From the IMG/VR virus record IMGVR_UViG_3300021961_000226, positions 1 through 40,189 of that record: a stretch of DNA of 40,189 bases; one strand, given 5' to 3'. The notes under the pieces are model-generated. The model was given only the letters and a program-made list of their open reading frames with translations. It had not been told where the DNA came from and did not search any database. This stretch comes from a virus. The first letter of the stretch is position 1. Each line of letters begins with the position of its first letter. Positions 8,495 through 15,710 of the stretch are shown here, piece by piece. The translations under genes were made by a program, and so were the position numbers.

Positions 8495-9203
8495 AAATAA
8501 AATCACAATCGTGATTCCTTGTTATAATGAGGATAAGTACATAAAAAAAACTATTGACTCAATTTACAAACAAGTTCTAATTGATGGAACAAAGGTCATA
8601 ATCGCCGATAATCATTCAACAGACAGAACAAGAGGTATTATAAATAATCTATCTAACATGTATTCAGATAGATTAAAAATCCAAATGATTGATGGTGGTA
8701 GAGTTGCCCAAGCGAGAAATCTTGGTAGTAACTTAGTGACAACCGAATACATTCTTTTTATGGATGCAGATACTCAGTTGTTTAGTCACACCGCCATCCA
8801 TGATGCGATGGAAGAAATGATGTACCAAGACTTAGACCTTCTAACCTTTAAGCTGAGGTCTATATCCCGTGATTGGAAATCCAAATTAGCGTTCGCTAGT
8901 TTCAACATTGTAAATAAAATAGTGAGTAAATTCACCCCATTTGCCGTCGGTACGTTTTTTATGACAAGAACAGATAGATTCGTAGAGTTGGGTAAATTCA
9001 ATGAAGAGTACCATCACAGTGAAGACTTTGGACTGAGTAAGAAGTACAATCCAAGAAAATTTAAGATATTTGAACATTATATTGGTCAAGACGACCGTAG
9101 ATTCAAGAAAATGGGGTATTTGGGTATGGTCAAATTACTTATCAAATCCTTTTTTAATAGGAAAAACGAAGAATATTTCAAAAAAGATATTGGTTATTGG
9201 TGA
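8466..9203 (+). CDS. GT2 family glycosyltransferase
   Basis: A 245-aa GT-A fold glycosyltransferase. The start of the fold is ITIVIPCYNEDKYI at 13-26. A nucleotide-sugar strand VIIADNHSTDRT lies at 44-55, GRVAQARNLG near 78-87 and FMDADTQ at 98-104, where DAD at 100-102 is the metal-binding DxD motif. There is no membrane segment. An upstream in-frame ATG at 8412 would add 18 unconserved-looking residues inside the phosphoesterase gene, so the ATG at 8466 is preferred. It is translationally coupled to the LpxH-like gene. Confidence 0.88.
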   Translation: MTLYRPLKIKNKITIVIPCYNEDKYIKKTIDSIYKQVLIDGTKVIIADNHSTDRTRGIINNLSNMYSDRLKIQMIDGGRVAQARNLGSNLVTTEYILFMDADTQLFSHTAIHDAMEEMMYQDLDLLTFKLRSISRDWKSKLAFASFNIVNKIVSKFTPFAVGTFFMTRTDRFVELGKFNEEYHHSEDFGLSKKYNPRKFKIFEHYIGQDDRRFKKMGYLGMVKLLIKSFFNRKNEEYFKKDIGYW

Positions 9204-9251
9204 TTTCAAAAAAAATTTTGAAATGTAAAATATTCTTTTTATTATTGTCTC

Positions 9252-9332
9252 ATGATTACATTTTTACTCACTATTGTTTGTATACTATTGTATGCAATCA
9301 ACGAAAACATTACAAGAAATAAAAAACCATGA
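9252..9332 (+). CDS. 26-aa membrane peptide
   Basis: A tiny protein with one membrane helix, ITFLLTIVCILLYAI, and a charged tail ENITRNKKP. It ends in an ATGA overlap with the following gene (ATG 9329, TGA 9330-9332), a classic sign of translational coupling and good support for its being real. Confidence 0.55.
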   Translation: MITFLLTIVCILLYAINENITRNKKP

Positions 9333-9634
9333 CCCACACCAATATACAGGTCCACGAATACTTACAACCACACTACAAGTGGAATCTAATATCAATGGCA
9401 TTCTGTGATAGGATGTTGATTATTATGATTTCAAATGGTTGTAGTGCTAAGGAGATGTTGGATATTGAGAAATACTTAACAGACAACTTGTTTTATAAAC
9501 ATGAAGAAACCAATGTCTATTATCGATTAAAAAGTAGAGGTGGTGATTTTGTAAATCCCATGATTTTTGACAAGGAGAATGGTGATGCTCGTGTGGAGAT
9601 GACAAAAAGATTTTTAGGTAGACAAGTTCAATAA
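9329..9634 (+). CDS. Hypothetical protein
   Basis: A 101-aa protein, not recognised. Residues about 22-38 are hydrophobic with a Cys (ISMAFCDRMLIIMISNGCS) and precede an acidic helix KEMLDIEKYL. The start is fixed by the ATGA overlap with the 26-aa membrane peptide. Confidence 0.68.
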   Translation: MTHTNIQVHEYLQPHYKWNLISMAFCDRMLIIMISNGCSAKEMLDIEKYLTDNLFYKHEETNVYYRLKSRGGDFVNPMIFDKENGDARVEMTKRFLGRQVQ

Positions 9635-9651
9635 TTTTAAATTAACTTTGT

Positions 9652-9948
9652 ATGGTGGTACATAAAAAAATCCGAGATGCTTACAATGAGTATCTAAAAT
9701 GGTTTGATAATTTAGGTATAAACCGAGAGTACATAAGAGAAACAAAAATTAAAAACTTAAGTTCTTTCGCTCAAAAATTAATTGATGATGATGAACTATA
9801 CTTGATGTTTGGGGATGAATGCACCATTCAATTAACGGTTATTGAAAGGCAAGACATATTCAAGGAAAAATATCCACATATGTTAGATATTTTATCTCAT
9901 CGTCACTATGATGATTACTCAATTCCTTCACGAAAACTAATCAAATGA
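9652..9948 (+). CDS. Hypothetical protein
   Basis: A 98-aa, mostly helical and charged protein, not recognised. The N-terminus KKIRDAYNEYLKWFDNLG looks amphipathic. It is linked to the next gene by an ATGA overlap at 9945-9948. Confidence 0.68.
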   Translation: MVVHKKIRDAYNEYLKWFDNLGINREYIRETKIKNLSSFAQKLIDDDELYLMFGDECTIQLTVIERQDIFKEKYPHMLDILSHRHYDDYSIPSRKLIK

Positions 9949-10529
9949 AATATATACTAAAAACCTATGGGTGGAGTGCCGAGTTTATCGGTAAGAAACT
10001 CACCAACGAACAAGTCGAACAGATTGAACTCATTAAAGAAGAAAACGGTTACGACGAACTATGGGAAACCAGATTTGATTTAGAAAGTCTCGACATAGAC
10101 ATCTATGATGGTGATTTGTTCCATATTAATAAGGCGTTGGACAACGACACCATGATTTTTGAGTTGGAAGATGAAAATGGTAATCCTGTTTTGTCTTTTG
10201 GTATTGGAGATATTAAAACCATATCCTCAATAAATGAGGATTGGGACGATTATGTTTCACATCGTGGTTATCCGATTGAGAAAGATGAAAACATATTCTT
10301 AACCGTTGATGAAAATAAAGGTGGTATATTTGAATTCGAGATTGAATCCGAATCGGTACCAACTGTTGAGGACTTCACATATTGCCACGGTTCTGTGGAC
10401 TTTCCCGATGGTGATTGGGATTACATCGATAGAATATTCTATAAGGGTACGGAATTAGAACCATCAGATTTTTTAGACAATTGGGGTAAAGCATCTCAAA
10501 TGAACATTTTCAGATTTGAAGAAGAATAA
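9945..10529 (+). CDS. Acidic hypothetical protein
   Basis: A 194-aa, strongly acidic protein built mainly of predicted beta strands, with repeated DGD, DGDWDY and YDGDLF turns. No catalytic motif is recognised. High acidity could mark a DNA mimic or a binding partner of a basic protein, but that is conjecture. The start codon overlaps the preceding stop, and the 3' end overlaps the next gene by 14 nt. Confidence 0.7.
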   Translation: MKYILKTYGWSAEFIGKKLTNEQVEQIELIKEENGYDELWETRFDLESLDIDIYDGDLFHINKALDNDTMIFELEDENGNPVLSFGIGDIKTISSINEDWDDYVSHRGYPIEKDENIFLTVDENKGGIFEFEIESESVPTVEDFTYCHGSVDFPDGDWDYIDRIFYKGTELEPSDFLDNWGKASQMNIFRFEEE

Positions 10530-10713
10530 CTCAACGTGTAAAGAATGTCCTTGGGTTGTTAAAAGTAAAAACAACGATGTTGTAACCCGTTTCTCCAAGA
10601 GAATGGAAAGACCTCACGCTTGTCACATGATACATAAAAATATTTGGGATGTTTCACCTAACAATATGTGTAAGGGTTACCAAGATTATATAAACAGTGT
10701 GAAAGACCAATAG
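10516..10713 (+). CDS. Small Cys-rich protein, DUF6283-like
   Basis: A 65-aa protein starting at TTG 10516, the only start upstream of the conserved part. It has CKECPWVV near 8-15 and later HACHMIH and NMCKGY, so four Cys and two His could hold a zinc ion. The CxxCPW start and this Cys spacing recall the DUF6283 family of phage proteins; the assignment is from memory. No enzymatic motif is seen. Confidence 0.62.
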   Translation: MKKNNSTCKECPWVVKSKNNDVVTRFSKRMERPHACHMIHKNIWDVSPNNMCKGYQDYINSVKDQ

Positions 10714-10714
10714 A

Positions 10715-11056
10715 ATGTCATTAGGTGAATACAAATTACTTAAAGGTTACACCATTCCACCACCTCCACGTTTTAATATAAACAGTGGACTACATTGGGT
10801 CCCACAACCCTCAATAAGAATTTGTTCATCTCATCACTTCAATAATGAGTATAGGGTTAACGAAAACACATTTCAATGTCGTGTTATTACTGTTGATTCA
10901 ATTAATAGAATAGTTAGTAATCCCAACCTTGTATTATTCTTGTATAAAGCGATATCCATAGAAACGAGAGAAGAATATGGAATTTTAAATAATTTTAATG
11001 TACCAATGGACACACCAATGAGATTGATTGCATATATTTTAGATTTAAATAACTAA
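10715..11056 (+). CDS. Hypothetical protein
   Basis: A 113-aa protein, not recognised. It has a Pro-rich N-terminal part (GYTIPPPPRFNIN) and a hydrophobic stretch LVLFLYKAISI at about 73-83. It begins 1 nt after the preceding stop. A strong promoter starts immediately downstream. Confidence 0.68.
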   Translation: MSLGEYKLLKGYTIPPPPRFNINSGLHWVPQPSIRICSSHHFNNEYRVNENTFQCRVITVDSINRIVSNPNLVLFLYKAISIETREEYGILNNFNVPMDTPMRLIAYILDLNN

Positions 11057-11061
11057 AATAT

Positions 11062-11093
11062 TTTTGGATATTCCAAAATATACATTATATTTG
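11062..11093 (+). promoter_or_regulatory. Bacteroidetes-type promoter inside a near-palindrome
   Basis: TTTGG at 11063-11067, 18 nt, then TATATTTG at 11086-11093. The -33 box lies in TTTTGGATATTCCAAAA (11062-11078), which is almost its own reverse complement. The same 20-odd bases recur before the 14287 gene. It drives the tiny membrane gene at 11111 and the structured RNA. Confidence 0.8.
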
Positions 11094-11110
11094 TAACCAA
11101 ATAGAAATTT

Positions 11111-11230
11111 ATGGTGATTCTACTAACATACATAGGATTTGGTTTATGGTTTATTGCCGGTTACAAAGCGGGCGAATACAAAACAAAGAAAGAATATCTA
11201 AAGAAACGTTCCGAAACAGACAACGGATAG
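11111..11230 (+). CDS. 39-aa membrane protein
   Basis: A tiny protein with one N-terminal membrane helix (VILLTYIGFGLWFIAGY) followed by a basic tail AGEYKTKKEYLKKRSE. It starts about 18 nt after a strong -7 box. Its stop codon touches the first base of the structured RNA element, so it may be the leader gene of that RNA. Confidence 0.6.
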   Translation: MVILLTYIGFGLWFIAGYKAGEYKTKKEYLKKRSETDNG

Positions 11231-11417
11231 TGTGTCCAACACGATGAGAAACGGAGTGATGTCCGTATGGAAGAGTTGGAGATTAGTATACGCAGAATCT
11301 CCCGGTTGACTGCCGAGACGGTAACATCCCTCAGGAAGGAGAGTCAAAAAGTTTATTCCTAACCCGAAAGGGGACAGCCACAATACCTGAAAGTTGGATA
11401 AATTAGGGTATTTTTTT
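11229..11417 (+). ncRNA. Candidate structured RNA with multi-hairpin fold
   Basis: This stretch is far more structured and GC-rich than its surroundings and lacks a convincing + strand frame. GUGUGUCC (11230-11237) can pair with GGACA-gc-CAC (11372-11381), closing a multibranch element. Inside are ACGGA/UCCGU (hairpin at about 11250-11265), GGAGAUU/AAUCUCC (about 11278-11302), UUGACU/AGUCAA (about 11306-11346) enclosing GCCG-AGA-CGGU, and CCC-GAAA-GGG (11363-11372). A hairpin and T tract at 11382-11417 end it. I could not match it to tmRNA, RNase P, SRP, a riboswitch or a group I intron. It may be a processed 3' RNA or an independent regulator. Confidence 0.6.
11382..11417 (+). terminator. 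Probable intrinsic terminator of the structured RNA
   Basis: AATACC (11382-11387) pairs with GGTATT (11407-11412), which runs into a seven-T tract. The loop is long (19 nt), so this is weaker than the other terminators here. Confidence 0.55.
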
Positions 11418-11425
11418 ATGATTTT

Positions 11426-11456
11426 TTTGGATTTATTGAAAATATTATTATATTTG
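11426..11456 (+). promoter_or_regulatory. Bacteroidetes-type promoter
   Basis: TTTGG at 11426-11430, 18 nt, then TATATTTG at 11449-11456. It sits directly after the RNA's terminator and restarts transcription for the 11477 gene cluster. Confidence 0.78.
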
Positions 11457-11476
11457 AGTCAGAATAATTTAATACC

Positions 11477-11632
11477 ATGAACTTATTTAATGTTGGTCAA
11501 AAAGTCAAATACAAAGGAATGGATTGTTTAATTACAAACGCATCCATTGCTCGAGGTAAGTACTATGAGTTATCACCAATTGGTAGAAACCAATATTTTA
11601 CGGTGGGTTGTTGGGAAATTGAAACAACTTAA
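11477..11632 (+). CDS. Small beta-rich protein
   Basis: A 51-aa protein: FNVGQKVKYKGMDCLITNAS, then GKYYELSPIG and YFTVGCWEIE. The alternation of strands and turns resembles a small SH3-like or KOW-like barrel, as in many phage proteins of the type that begin VGxxVxYxG. Function is unknown. It lies 20 nt after a strong -7 box. Confidence 0.6.
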   Translation: MNLFNVGQKVKYKGMDCLITNASIARGKYYELSPIGRNQYFTVGCWEIETT

Positions 11633-11643
11633 AACTTATAGTA

Positions 11644-11769
11644 ATGGAAAATCAAGGTAGAAGAAAGGACCAAATTGAATTTAGTGAAAAAATGATTTTT
11701 TGGTCCGTATCAGGAATTATAATAATTCTTATCATAATACTGATACTTAGATTAGTAGGATTAGCATAA
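11644..11769 (+). CDS. 41-aa single-pass membrane protein
   Basis: A charged N-terminus (ENQGRRKDQIEFSEK) is followed by one long membrane helix of mostly Ile and Leu at about 18-38. It is tightly packed: 11 nt after the previous gene and 1 nt before the next. Confidence 0.58.
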   Translation: MENQGRRKDQIEFSEKMIFWSVSGIIIILIIILILRLVGLA

Positions 11770-11770
11770 A

Positions 11771-12034
11771 ATGAAAATATTTAAATCATCAGGTTACACA
11801 GAAAACGACACCATGTGCACAGGAACTATTTACAAATTTCAGAACCGTTGGTTCTTTCGTTACATTTTAATGTTCGACGACGAGTACACCGATATACCGG
11901 TGTCCGAAGAATCTTTACCAAAATCAAAACACATGACTGATTTTTACTCGTCAGGTGTTAGAGTCAATGCTCGTATTGTTACAAGGCAAGACGAAGAAGG
12001 TATTTCTTTTCACGAAGCAATCCTTGTAGAATGA
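11771..12034 (+). CDS. Hypothetical protein
   Basis: An 87-aa protein, not recognised. It is beta-rich with aromatic patches (FQNRWFFRYILMFDDEYTD) and a C-terminal acidic strand. It overlaps the next gene by an ATGA at 12031-12034. Confidence 0.66.
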   Translation: MKIFKSSGYTENDTMCTGTIYKFQNRWFFRYILMFDDEYTDIPVSEESLPKSKHMTDFYSSGVRVNARIVTRQDEEGISFHEAILVE

Positions 12035-12657
12035 TTGATAACTTCGAATTAATTAAACCACTTCTGAACTTCGAAAATGAGGGTGACTTTTACATGCTCT
12101 ACGTTTTCAAAAGGAAAAAAGACCAAATCACTGATAAGGCAAATCATCAGTCGGTTCGTACAATCAAAACATATTGTGTTGAGAGTATTGAATATCTTGA
12201 AAAGAGATACGAGGAAATCAAACAACTATGTGACATGTTTAAGTCTCGAGCATACATTCATATTCAAAAACAAAATCACCATGATGTGTCTTTGGAGATG
12301 ATGGTTGCACTGGCAAACAAAATTCGTAATGGACAACACAGACAACAACACTTATTTGATTCAGTTGTTGGTCAACTCAAGACTTTGGAAAAACGTTGGA
12401 TTGTTGATATAGATACCAAGGACGAAGAGGCGGTACATAGAATTGCTCGTTTGATTGATAGGTTACGTCCCGAAGGTGCCAAAATTGAATCCGTTATACC
12501 AACTAAAAGTGGGTATCACTTCATCACTAAACGATTTGACGTGATGGAGTTCAATAAGATTATGTCTTTACAGGGAGATGTTCCTGATATTCAAAAGAAG
12601 AACCCAACCCTACTTTATTTACCCGATTGTTTACATCAAGATATAGAACATGTTTAA
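12031..12657 (+). CDS. Conserved phage protein, possibly AEP-primase-like
   Basis: A 208-aa protein. Its centre reads RWIVDIDTKDEE near 129-140, and about 35 residues later IPTKSGYHFITKRFD. An hhhDhD strand followed by an sGxH strand is the order of metal and nucleotide motifs in archaeo-eukaryotic primase (AEP) folds. The protein is short for a full primase and the third carboxylate is not obvious, so it may be a minimal relative with a nucleic-acid role. It overlaps the CCA-adding-type gene by 8 nt, which fits an RNA or DNA end-processing pair. Confidence 0.5.
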   Translation: MIDNFELIKPLLNFENEGDFYMLYVFKRKKDQITDKANHQSVRTIKTYCVESIEYLEKRYEEIKQLCDMFKSRAYIHIQKQNHHDVSLEMMVALANKIRNGQHRQQHLFDSVVGQLKTLEKRWIVDIDTKDEEAVHRIARLIDRLRPEGAKIESVIPTKSGYHFITKRFDVMEFNKIMSLQGDVPDIQKKNPTLLYLPDCLHQDIEHV

Positions 12658-13381
12658 GTTTTACGAAGTTGGAGGAAAAGTGAGAGATGAAATCTTAGAA
12701 TTAGAATCTAAGGATGTGGATTATGTTGCGGTACCATCTGATGAATTACTAAGAGATGTTAGTTCTGCACATTCAATGTTTGACGTTCTTGAAGAATTTC
12801 TTAAACTTGAGGGCTTTGAAATCTTTTTAGTTACCCCTGATTGTTTCACAATTCGAGCAAAGTTCCCAAAAGAACACAAGTACGAAGGTGTTGCCGATTT
12901 CGTCATGGCGAGAAAAGAAGTTGGATATATTCCCGGCACAAGACAACCAATTATCAAACCCGGTACTTTGTTCGATGACTTAGAAAGGAGAGACTTTACA
13001 CTCAACGCATTGGCAAAAGATGAAAATGGTAAGATAATCGATTTCTTTAATGGGTTGGAACATTTAAAGAGGGGTATGTTGGTAACACCATTAAATGTTA
13101 ATGAAACATTTAACGATGACCCGCTTCGTATTCTAAGAGCCATCAGATTCTCTATCACCAAAGGATTTACAATTGGTGCGTTCATGGATTTAGTAATTCA
13201 AGATTATGATTACAACAAAAAAATGAAAGTAGTTTCCGTAGAGAGGATTAGAGAGGAGTTACTAAAATGTTTTAAACACGATACAATTAAAACTTTGAGG
13301 GTTCTCAATGACTACCCAAAATTGAGAAACTATATATTCAAAAAAAATATTCTTTGGTTAAAACCAACATTAGAAAAATAG
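12650..13381 (+). CDS. tRNA nucleotidyltransferase / poly(A) polymerase family (CCA-adding type)
   Basis: A 243-aa class II nucleotidyltransferase. The head domain has GGKVRDEILELESKDVDYVAV at 8-28, with catalytic D22 and D24 in KDVD. Then come RRDFTLNALA near 113-122, DFFNGLEHL, and DPLRILRAIRF near 155-165, the base-selection helix of CCA enzymes. RIREELLK follows. It is shorter than bacterial CCA enzymes (about 400 aa) and keeps only head, neck and a little of the body. In phages such enzymes may repair tRNA 3' ends or tail RNA. The stop at 13379-13381 directly abuts the next start. Confidence 0.9.
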   Translation: MFKFYEVGGKVRDEILELESKDVDYVAVPSDELLRDVSSAHSMFDVLEEFLKLEGFEIFLVTPDCFTIRAKFPKEHKYEGVADFVMARKEVGYIPGTRQPIIKPGTLFDDLERRDFTLNALAKDENGKIIDFFNGLEHLKRGMLVTPLNVNETFNDDPLRILRAIRFSITKGFTIGAFMDLVIQDYDYNKKMKVVSVERIREELLKCFKHDTIKTLRVLNDYPKLRNYIFKKNILWLKPTLEK

Positions 13382-14224
13382 GTGAAGTACATTTATAAAA
13401 TCATTGAAAAATATAAGAAGTCATTATTATTAATTTACTTCTACATATTCATTGCTCAAATCATTTTTTTGGTTGAACCATTTGTGTTAGGTAAATCAAT
13501 TGATGGTTTATTAAAACATGAATACTATTGGATTGGTGGATTCTTATTTATAGAACTCCTATCCAATTTTTTTATTTATAAAAGGATGGTATTCGATACC
13601 AAGATATACACCCAAATATACAATGACATTGTATTCAACTATTTGGACAATTCGGATAGTGCGGACAAATCAACTAGAATGGGTAGAACCGATTTGGCCC
13701 ACAACATTGTAGACTTCTTGGAACATCATATACATTATTATATAATGTCTATTCTCACATTGTTCGGTACACTTTTCTTTATATTCTTTACACATGTTCC
13801 CACAGGATTTATCGTCCTTGGTTGTGTACCAGTAATCTGTTTCGTTGTATGGAAATTCTATAGAAAGATTGCTCAGTCCACAAGAGTTAGTCACACCCAA
13901 CACGAAAAGAAAATGGACGTATTAAACTCGGACAGTAGAGAAGATATTGTTTCTTTTTTTAATAGACGAAGAAGTATTTGGATTATTGCATCCACATTAC
14001 AAGGAAAGAATTGGACCACACTCAACACGGTTAAAACTTTGTTTCTGATTATCGCGTTGATTGTCTTTACCGGTGGTAATGTAAATCTAACCCAAGGTCA
14101 AGCCATTGCCATGTATTCGTATATCAATAACTTTTTACTTTCTCTTTTATCAATCCCTGTTAGTGTGGATATGATAACACGAATGAAAGATGTTATAAAA
14201 AGGTTAACGGAAGAAAAAGTTTAA
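13382..14224 (+). CDS. ABC exporter transmembrane domain without ATPase
   Basis: A 280-aa protein starting at GTG 13382, immediately after the previous stop. Six hydrophobic segments are visible at about 14-34, 48-66, 118-138, 142-160, 216-234 and 245-263. The segment LVEPFVLGKSIDGLL after the first helix is typical of type I ABC exporters. The chain ends at DVIKRLTEEKV, exactly where the nucleotide-binding domain normally starts; no Walker A or ABC signature exists in it or in neighbours. The third-to-fourth cytoplasmic loop is shortened (EKKMDVLNSDSREDIVSFFNRRR). It might be an inhibitor, a receptor mimic, or part of a split transporter. Confidence 0.75.
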   Translation: MKYIYKIIEKYKKSLLLIYFYIFIAQIIFLVEPFVLGKSIDGLLKHEYYWIGGFLFIELLSNFFIYKRMVFDTKIYTQIYNDIVFNYLDNSDSADKSTRMGRTDLAHNIVDFLEHHIHYYIMSILTLFGTLFFIFFTHVPTGFIVLGCVPVICFVVWKFYRKIAQSTRVSHTQHEKKMDVLNSDSREDIVSFFNRRRSIWIIASTLQGKNWTTLNTVKTLFLIIALIVFTGGNVNLTQGQAIAMYSYINNFLLSLLSIPVSVDMITRMKDVIKRLTEEKV

Positions 14225-14230
14225 AATTTT

Positions 14231-14261
14231 TTTGGATATTCCAAAATATAAATTACATTTG
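14231..14261 (+). promoter_or_regulatory. Bacteroidetes-type promoter, copy of the 11.06 kb one
   Basis: TTTGG at 14231-14235, 18 nt, TACATTTG at 14254-14261. The stretch TTTTTGGATATTCCAAAA plus following bases is shared with the 11062 promoter, palindrome included. Confidence 0.8.
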
Positions 14262-14286
14262 TAATTGTAACTTTAAATTAAAAAGA

Positions 14287-14568
14287 ATGAAAAAATTTGA
14301 GGATTTAGATTTCGAAGAAATCAATGAAGCTCCGTTCATGGTGGGTAAGAAATCCCGAATGATGTTCGATAACGGATTCGGTGTTTCAGTGGTTTCCCAT
14401 ACTTTTTCATATGGTGGGAAAGATGGTAAATATGAATTGGCGGTGTTGGATTCCAATGGTGAATTGACATATGAAACACCGATTACCAATGACGTAATGG
14501 GATATTTGGAATCCGAAGAAGTGACCAATATTATGAAAGATATTCAAAATTTAGACAATGGAAAATAG
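14287..14568 (+). CDS. Conserved phage protein, function unknown
   Basis: A 93-aa protein that resembles a small family I associate with phages: MKKFEDLDFEE, then GKKSRMMFDNGFGVSVVSHTF (about 20-40), SYGGKDGKYELAVL, and ETPITNDVMGYLESEEV. It is predicted mainly beta with a C-terminal helix. No catalytic motif is seen. It is transcribed from its own promoter and overlaps the next small gene by 11 nt. Confidence 0.78.
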   Translation: MKKFEDLDFEEINEAPFMVGKKSRMMFDNGFGVSVVSHTFSYGGKDGKYELAVLDSNGELTYETPITNDVMGYLESEEVTNIMKDIQNLDNGK

Positions 14569-14638
14569 GGTATACGATAGAATCTTACATGTTCTTGCGG
14601 GTATTGCCGTGGGTTACTTATTGTTTCAATATTTGTAA
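14558..14638 (+). CDS. 26-aa membrane peptide
   Basis: A tiny protein, MENRVYDRIL followed by one hydrophobic helix HVLAGIAVGYLLFQYL. It overlaps the preceding gene and is followed closely by the next. Support is composition and packing only. Confidence 0.5.
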   Translation: MENRVYDRILHVLAGIAVGYLLFQYL

Positions 14639-14644
14639 TTGACC

Positions 14645-14902
14645 ATGGATTTAGGAAGATTCAATAAAGCGAAAGAACTCAAAGAAAAGATTGATTCGTT
14701 GGAGAGAAAACATAATAAGTTGTCTTCCGCAAAAAAATCTTGCAATTGTAGTGCTTCGGTCGAATTCCTTGTTTTTGGGATTAGTAGACGAGATACAGTT
14801 GTGCTTAACAACACTGATAATATCAGAGAAATGATTGAGAGAGAAATGGTGATTGTATCGGACGAAATAGAAAAATTAAAAAGTGAATTCGAAAGGGTAT
14901 AA
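14645..14902 (+). CDS. Coiled-coil protein, function unknown
   Basis: An 85-aa protein dominated by two charged helices, RFNKAKELKEKIDSLERKHNK and DNIREMIEREMVIVSDEIEKL, joined by a Cys-containing linker. Heptad-like spacing suggests a coiled coil. A TTG at 14639 is in frame, but the ATG at 14645 is preferred. Confidence 0.66.
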   Translation: MDLGRFNKAKELKEKIDSLERKHNKLSSAKKSCNCSASVEFLVFGISRRDTVVLNNTDNIREMIEREMVIVSDEIEKLKSEFERV

Positions 14903-14905
14903 AAA

Positions 14906-15121
14906 ATGACACCGAAAGAGAAGGCATTAAAGGATACAGTAAACAAGTTCACCAACTTATTGGATGGTCAGGTAAAATCCGGTGTTACGGTAAGAGGTAT
15001 CATCAATTACTATGAATCCAAATTGAATAATGAACCGATAGAGATTCCCAAATCAACGGATGGTATCATGGAGAATTTCATTGAGGAATATATTAAACAA
15101 TTTACAGACGAAGATGAATAA
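14906..15121 (+). CDS. Small helical acidic protein
   Basis: A 71-aa protein, not recognised. It has helices TPKEKALKDTVNKFTNLLDG and GIMENFIEEYIKQFTDEDE. It follows the coiled-coil gene by 3 nt and overlaps the next gene by 8 nt. Confidence 0.65.
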   Translation: MTPKEKALKDTVNKFTNLLDGQVKSGVTVRGIINYYESKLNNEPIEIPKSTDGIMENFIEEYIKQFTDEDE

Positions 15122-15305
15122 ACATTTTAACGTAAAAGTATTATTACAATCAGCAACCACCCAAATATGGGCTGAATACACCATATATGATGTGGTCCGA
15201 TTTGATGTGGGTACAAATTTTTATTTGTTGATAGAAGAAGATGGTACTGAGAGTTACTTCCCAATTAACTTCTCAATTGTAAAAGAATTTGAAGATAATC
15301 GATAA
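15114..15305 (+). CDS. Small beta-rich protein
   Basis: A 63-aa protein starting at ATG 15114 (MNKHFNVKVLLQSATTQIW). A longer frame from 15060 lies inside the preceding gene and reads like a shadow. The sequence alternates strands and turns (YDVVRFDVGTNFYLLIEEDG), as in small barrel folds. Function is unknown. Confidence 0.6.
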   Translation: MNKHFNVKVLLQSATTQIWAEYTIYDVVRFDVGTNFYLLIEEDGTESYFPINFSIVKEFEDNR

Positions 15306-15307
15306 TC

Positions 15308-15700
15308 ATGGAACCACAAGACCAATGGGTATTTTTCAGGGACATAGATTGGTTATGTCCAAAAAACAACAGATTCAATGTTGATACCAGAGATTTCCAC
15401 TGTGGATATTTCATGGACCACGCGAATCATTCTGATTGGGAAACTATAAAGAATTACCCACATTTCTTTTTCACCAAAGATGAATTGGTCACACTTCTTG
15501 AGAGGTACTTTACCGAATCAGGTGGTGAAGCTGAGTGGAGATACTTTTCATTGGAAGATTATAGAGAGGGTTGGGATTTGAAGTATCTAAGGATTTACAG
15601 AACTGAACTTGGATTTGTTGTTTGTAATAGTGAACATCGCGCATTGAAAAAATCTCTACTTGATTCAAAGGTATATCAAGATTTATTACATACACATTAA
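15308..15700 (+). CDS. Hypothetical protein
   Basis: A 130-aa, acidic and aromatic-rich protein (WVFFRDIDWLCPKNNRF, EAEWRYFSLEDYREGWDLKYLRIYR). No family is recognised and there is no membrane segment. It begins 2 nt after the preceding stop. Confidence 0.7.
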   Translation: MEPQDQWVFFRDIDWLCPKNNRFNVDTRDFHCGYFMDHANHSDWETIKNYPHFFFTKDELVTLLERYFTESGGEAEWRYFSLEDYREGWDLKYLRIYRTELGFVVCNSEHRALKKSLLDSKVYQDLLHTH

Positions 15701-15710
15701 ATAATAATTT

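Noticed and set aside
11240-11262. Hammerhead ribozyme core (GATGAG...GAAAC)
   Set aside because: The two conserved boxes touch without a stem II between them and no matching stem III/cleavage site is evident.
11198-11383. 61-aa minus-strand frame across the structured RNA
   Set aside because: It exists only because the structured region is GC-richer. It has no promoter, no neighbours on that strand and no protein-like pattern.
12721-13185. 154-aa minus-strand frame
   Set aside because: It is antisense to the nucleotidyltransferase catalytic core, which is clearly the real gene. Its Ser/Leu-rich composition is typical of a shadow.
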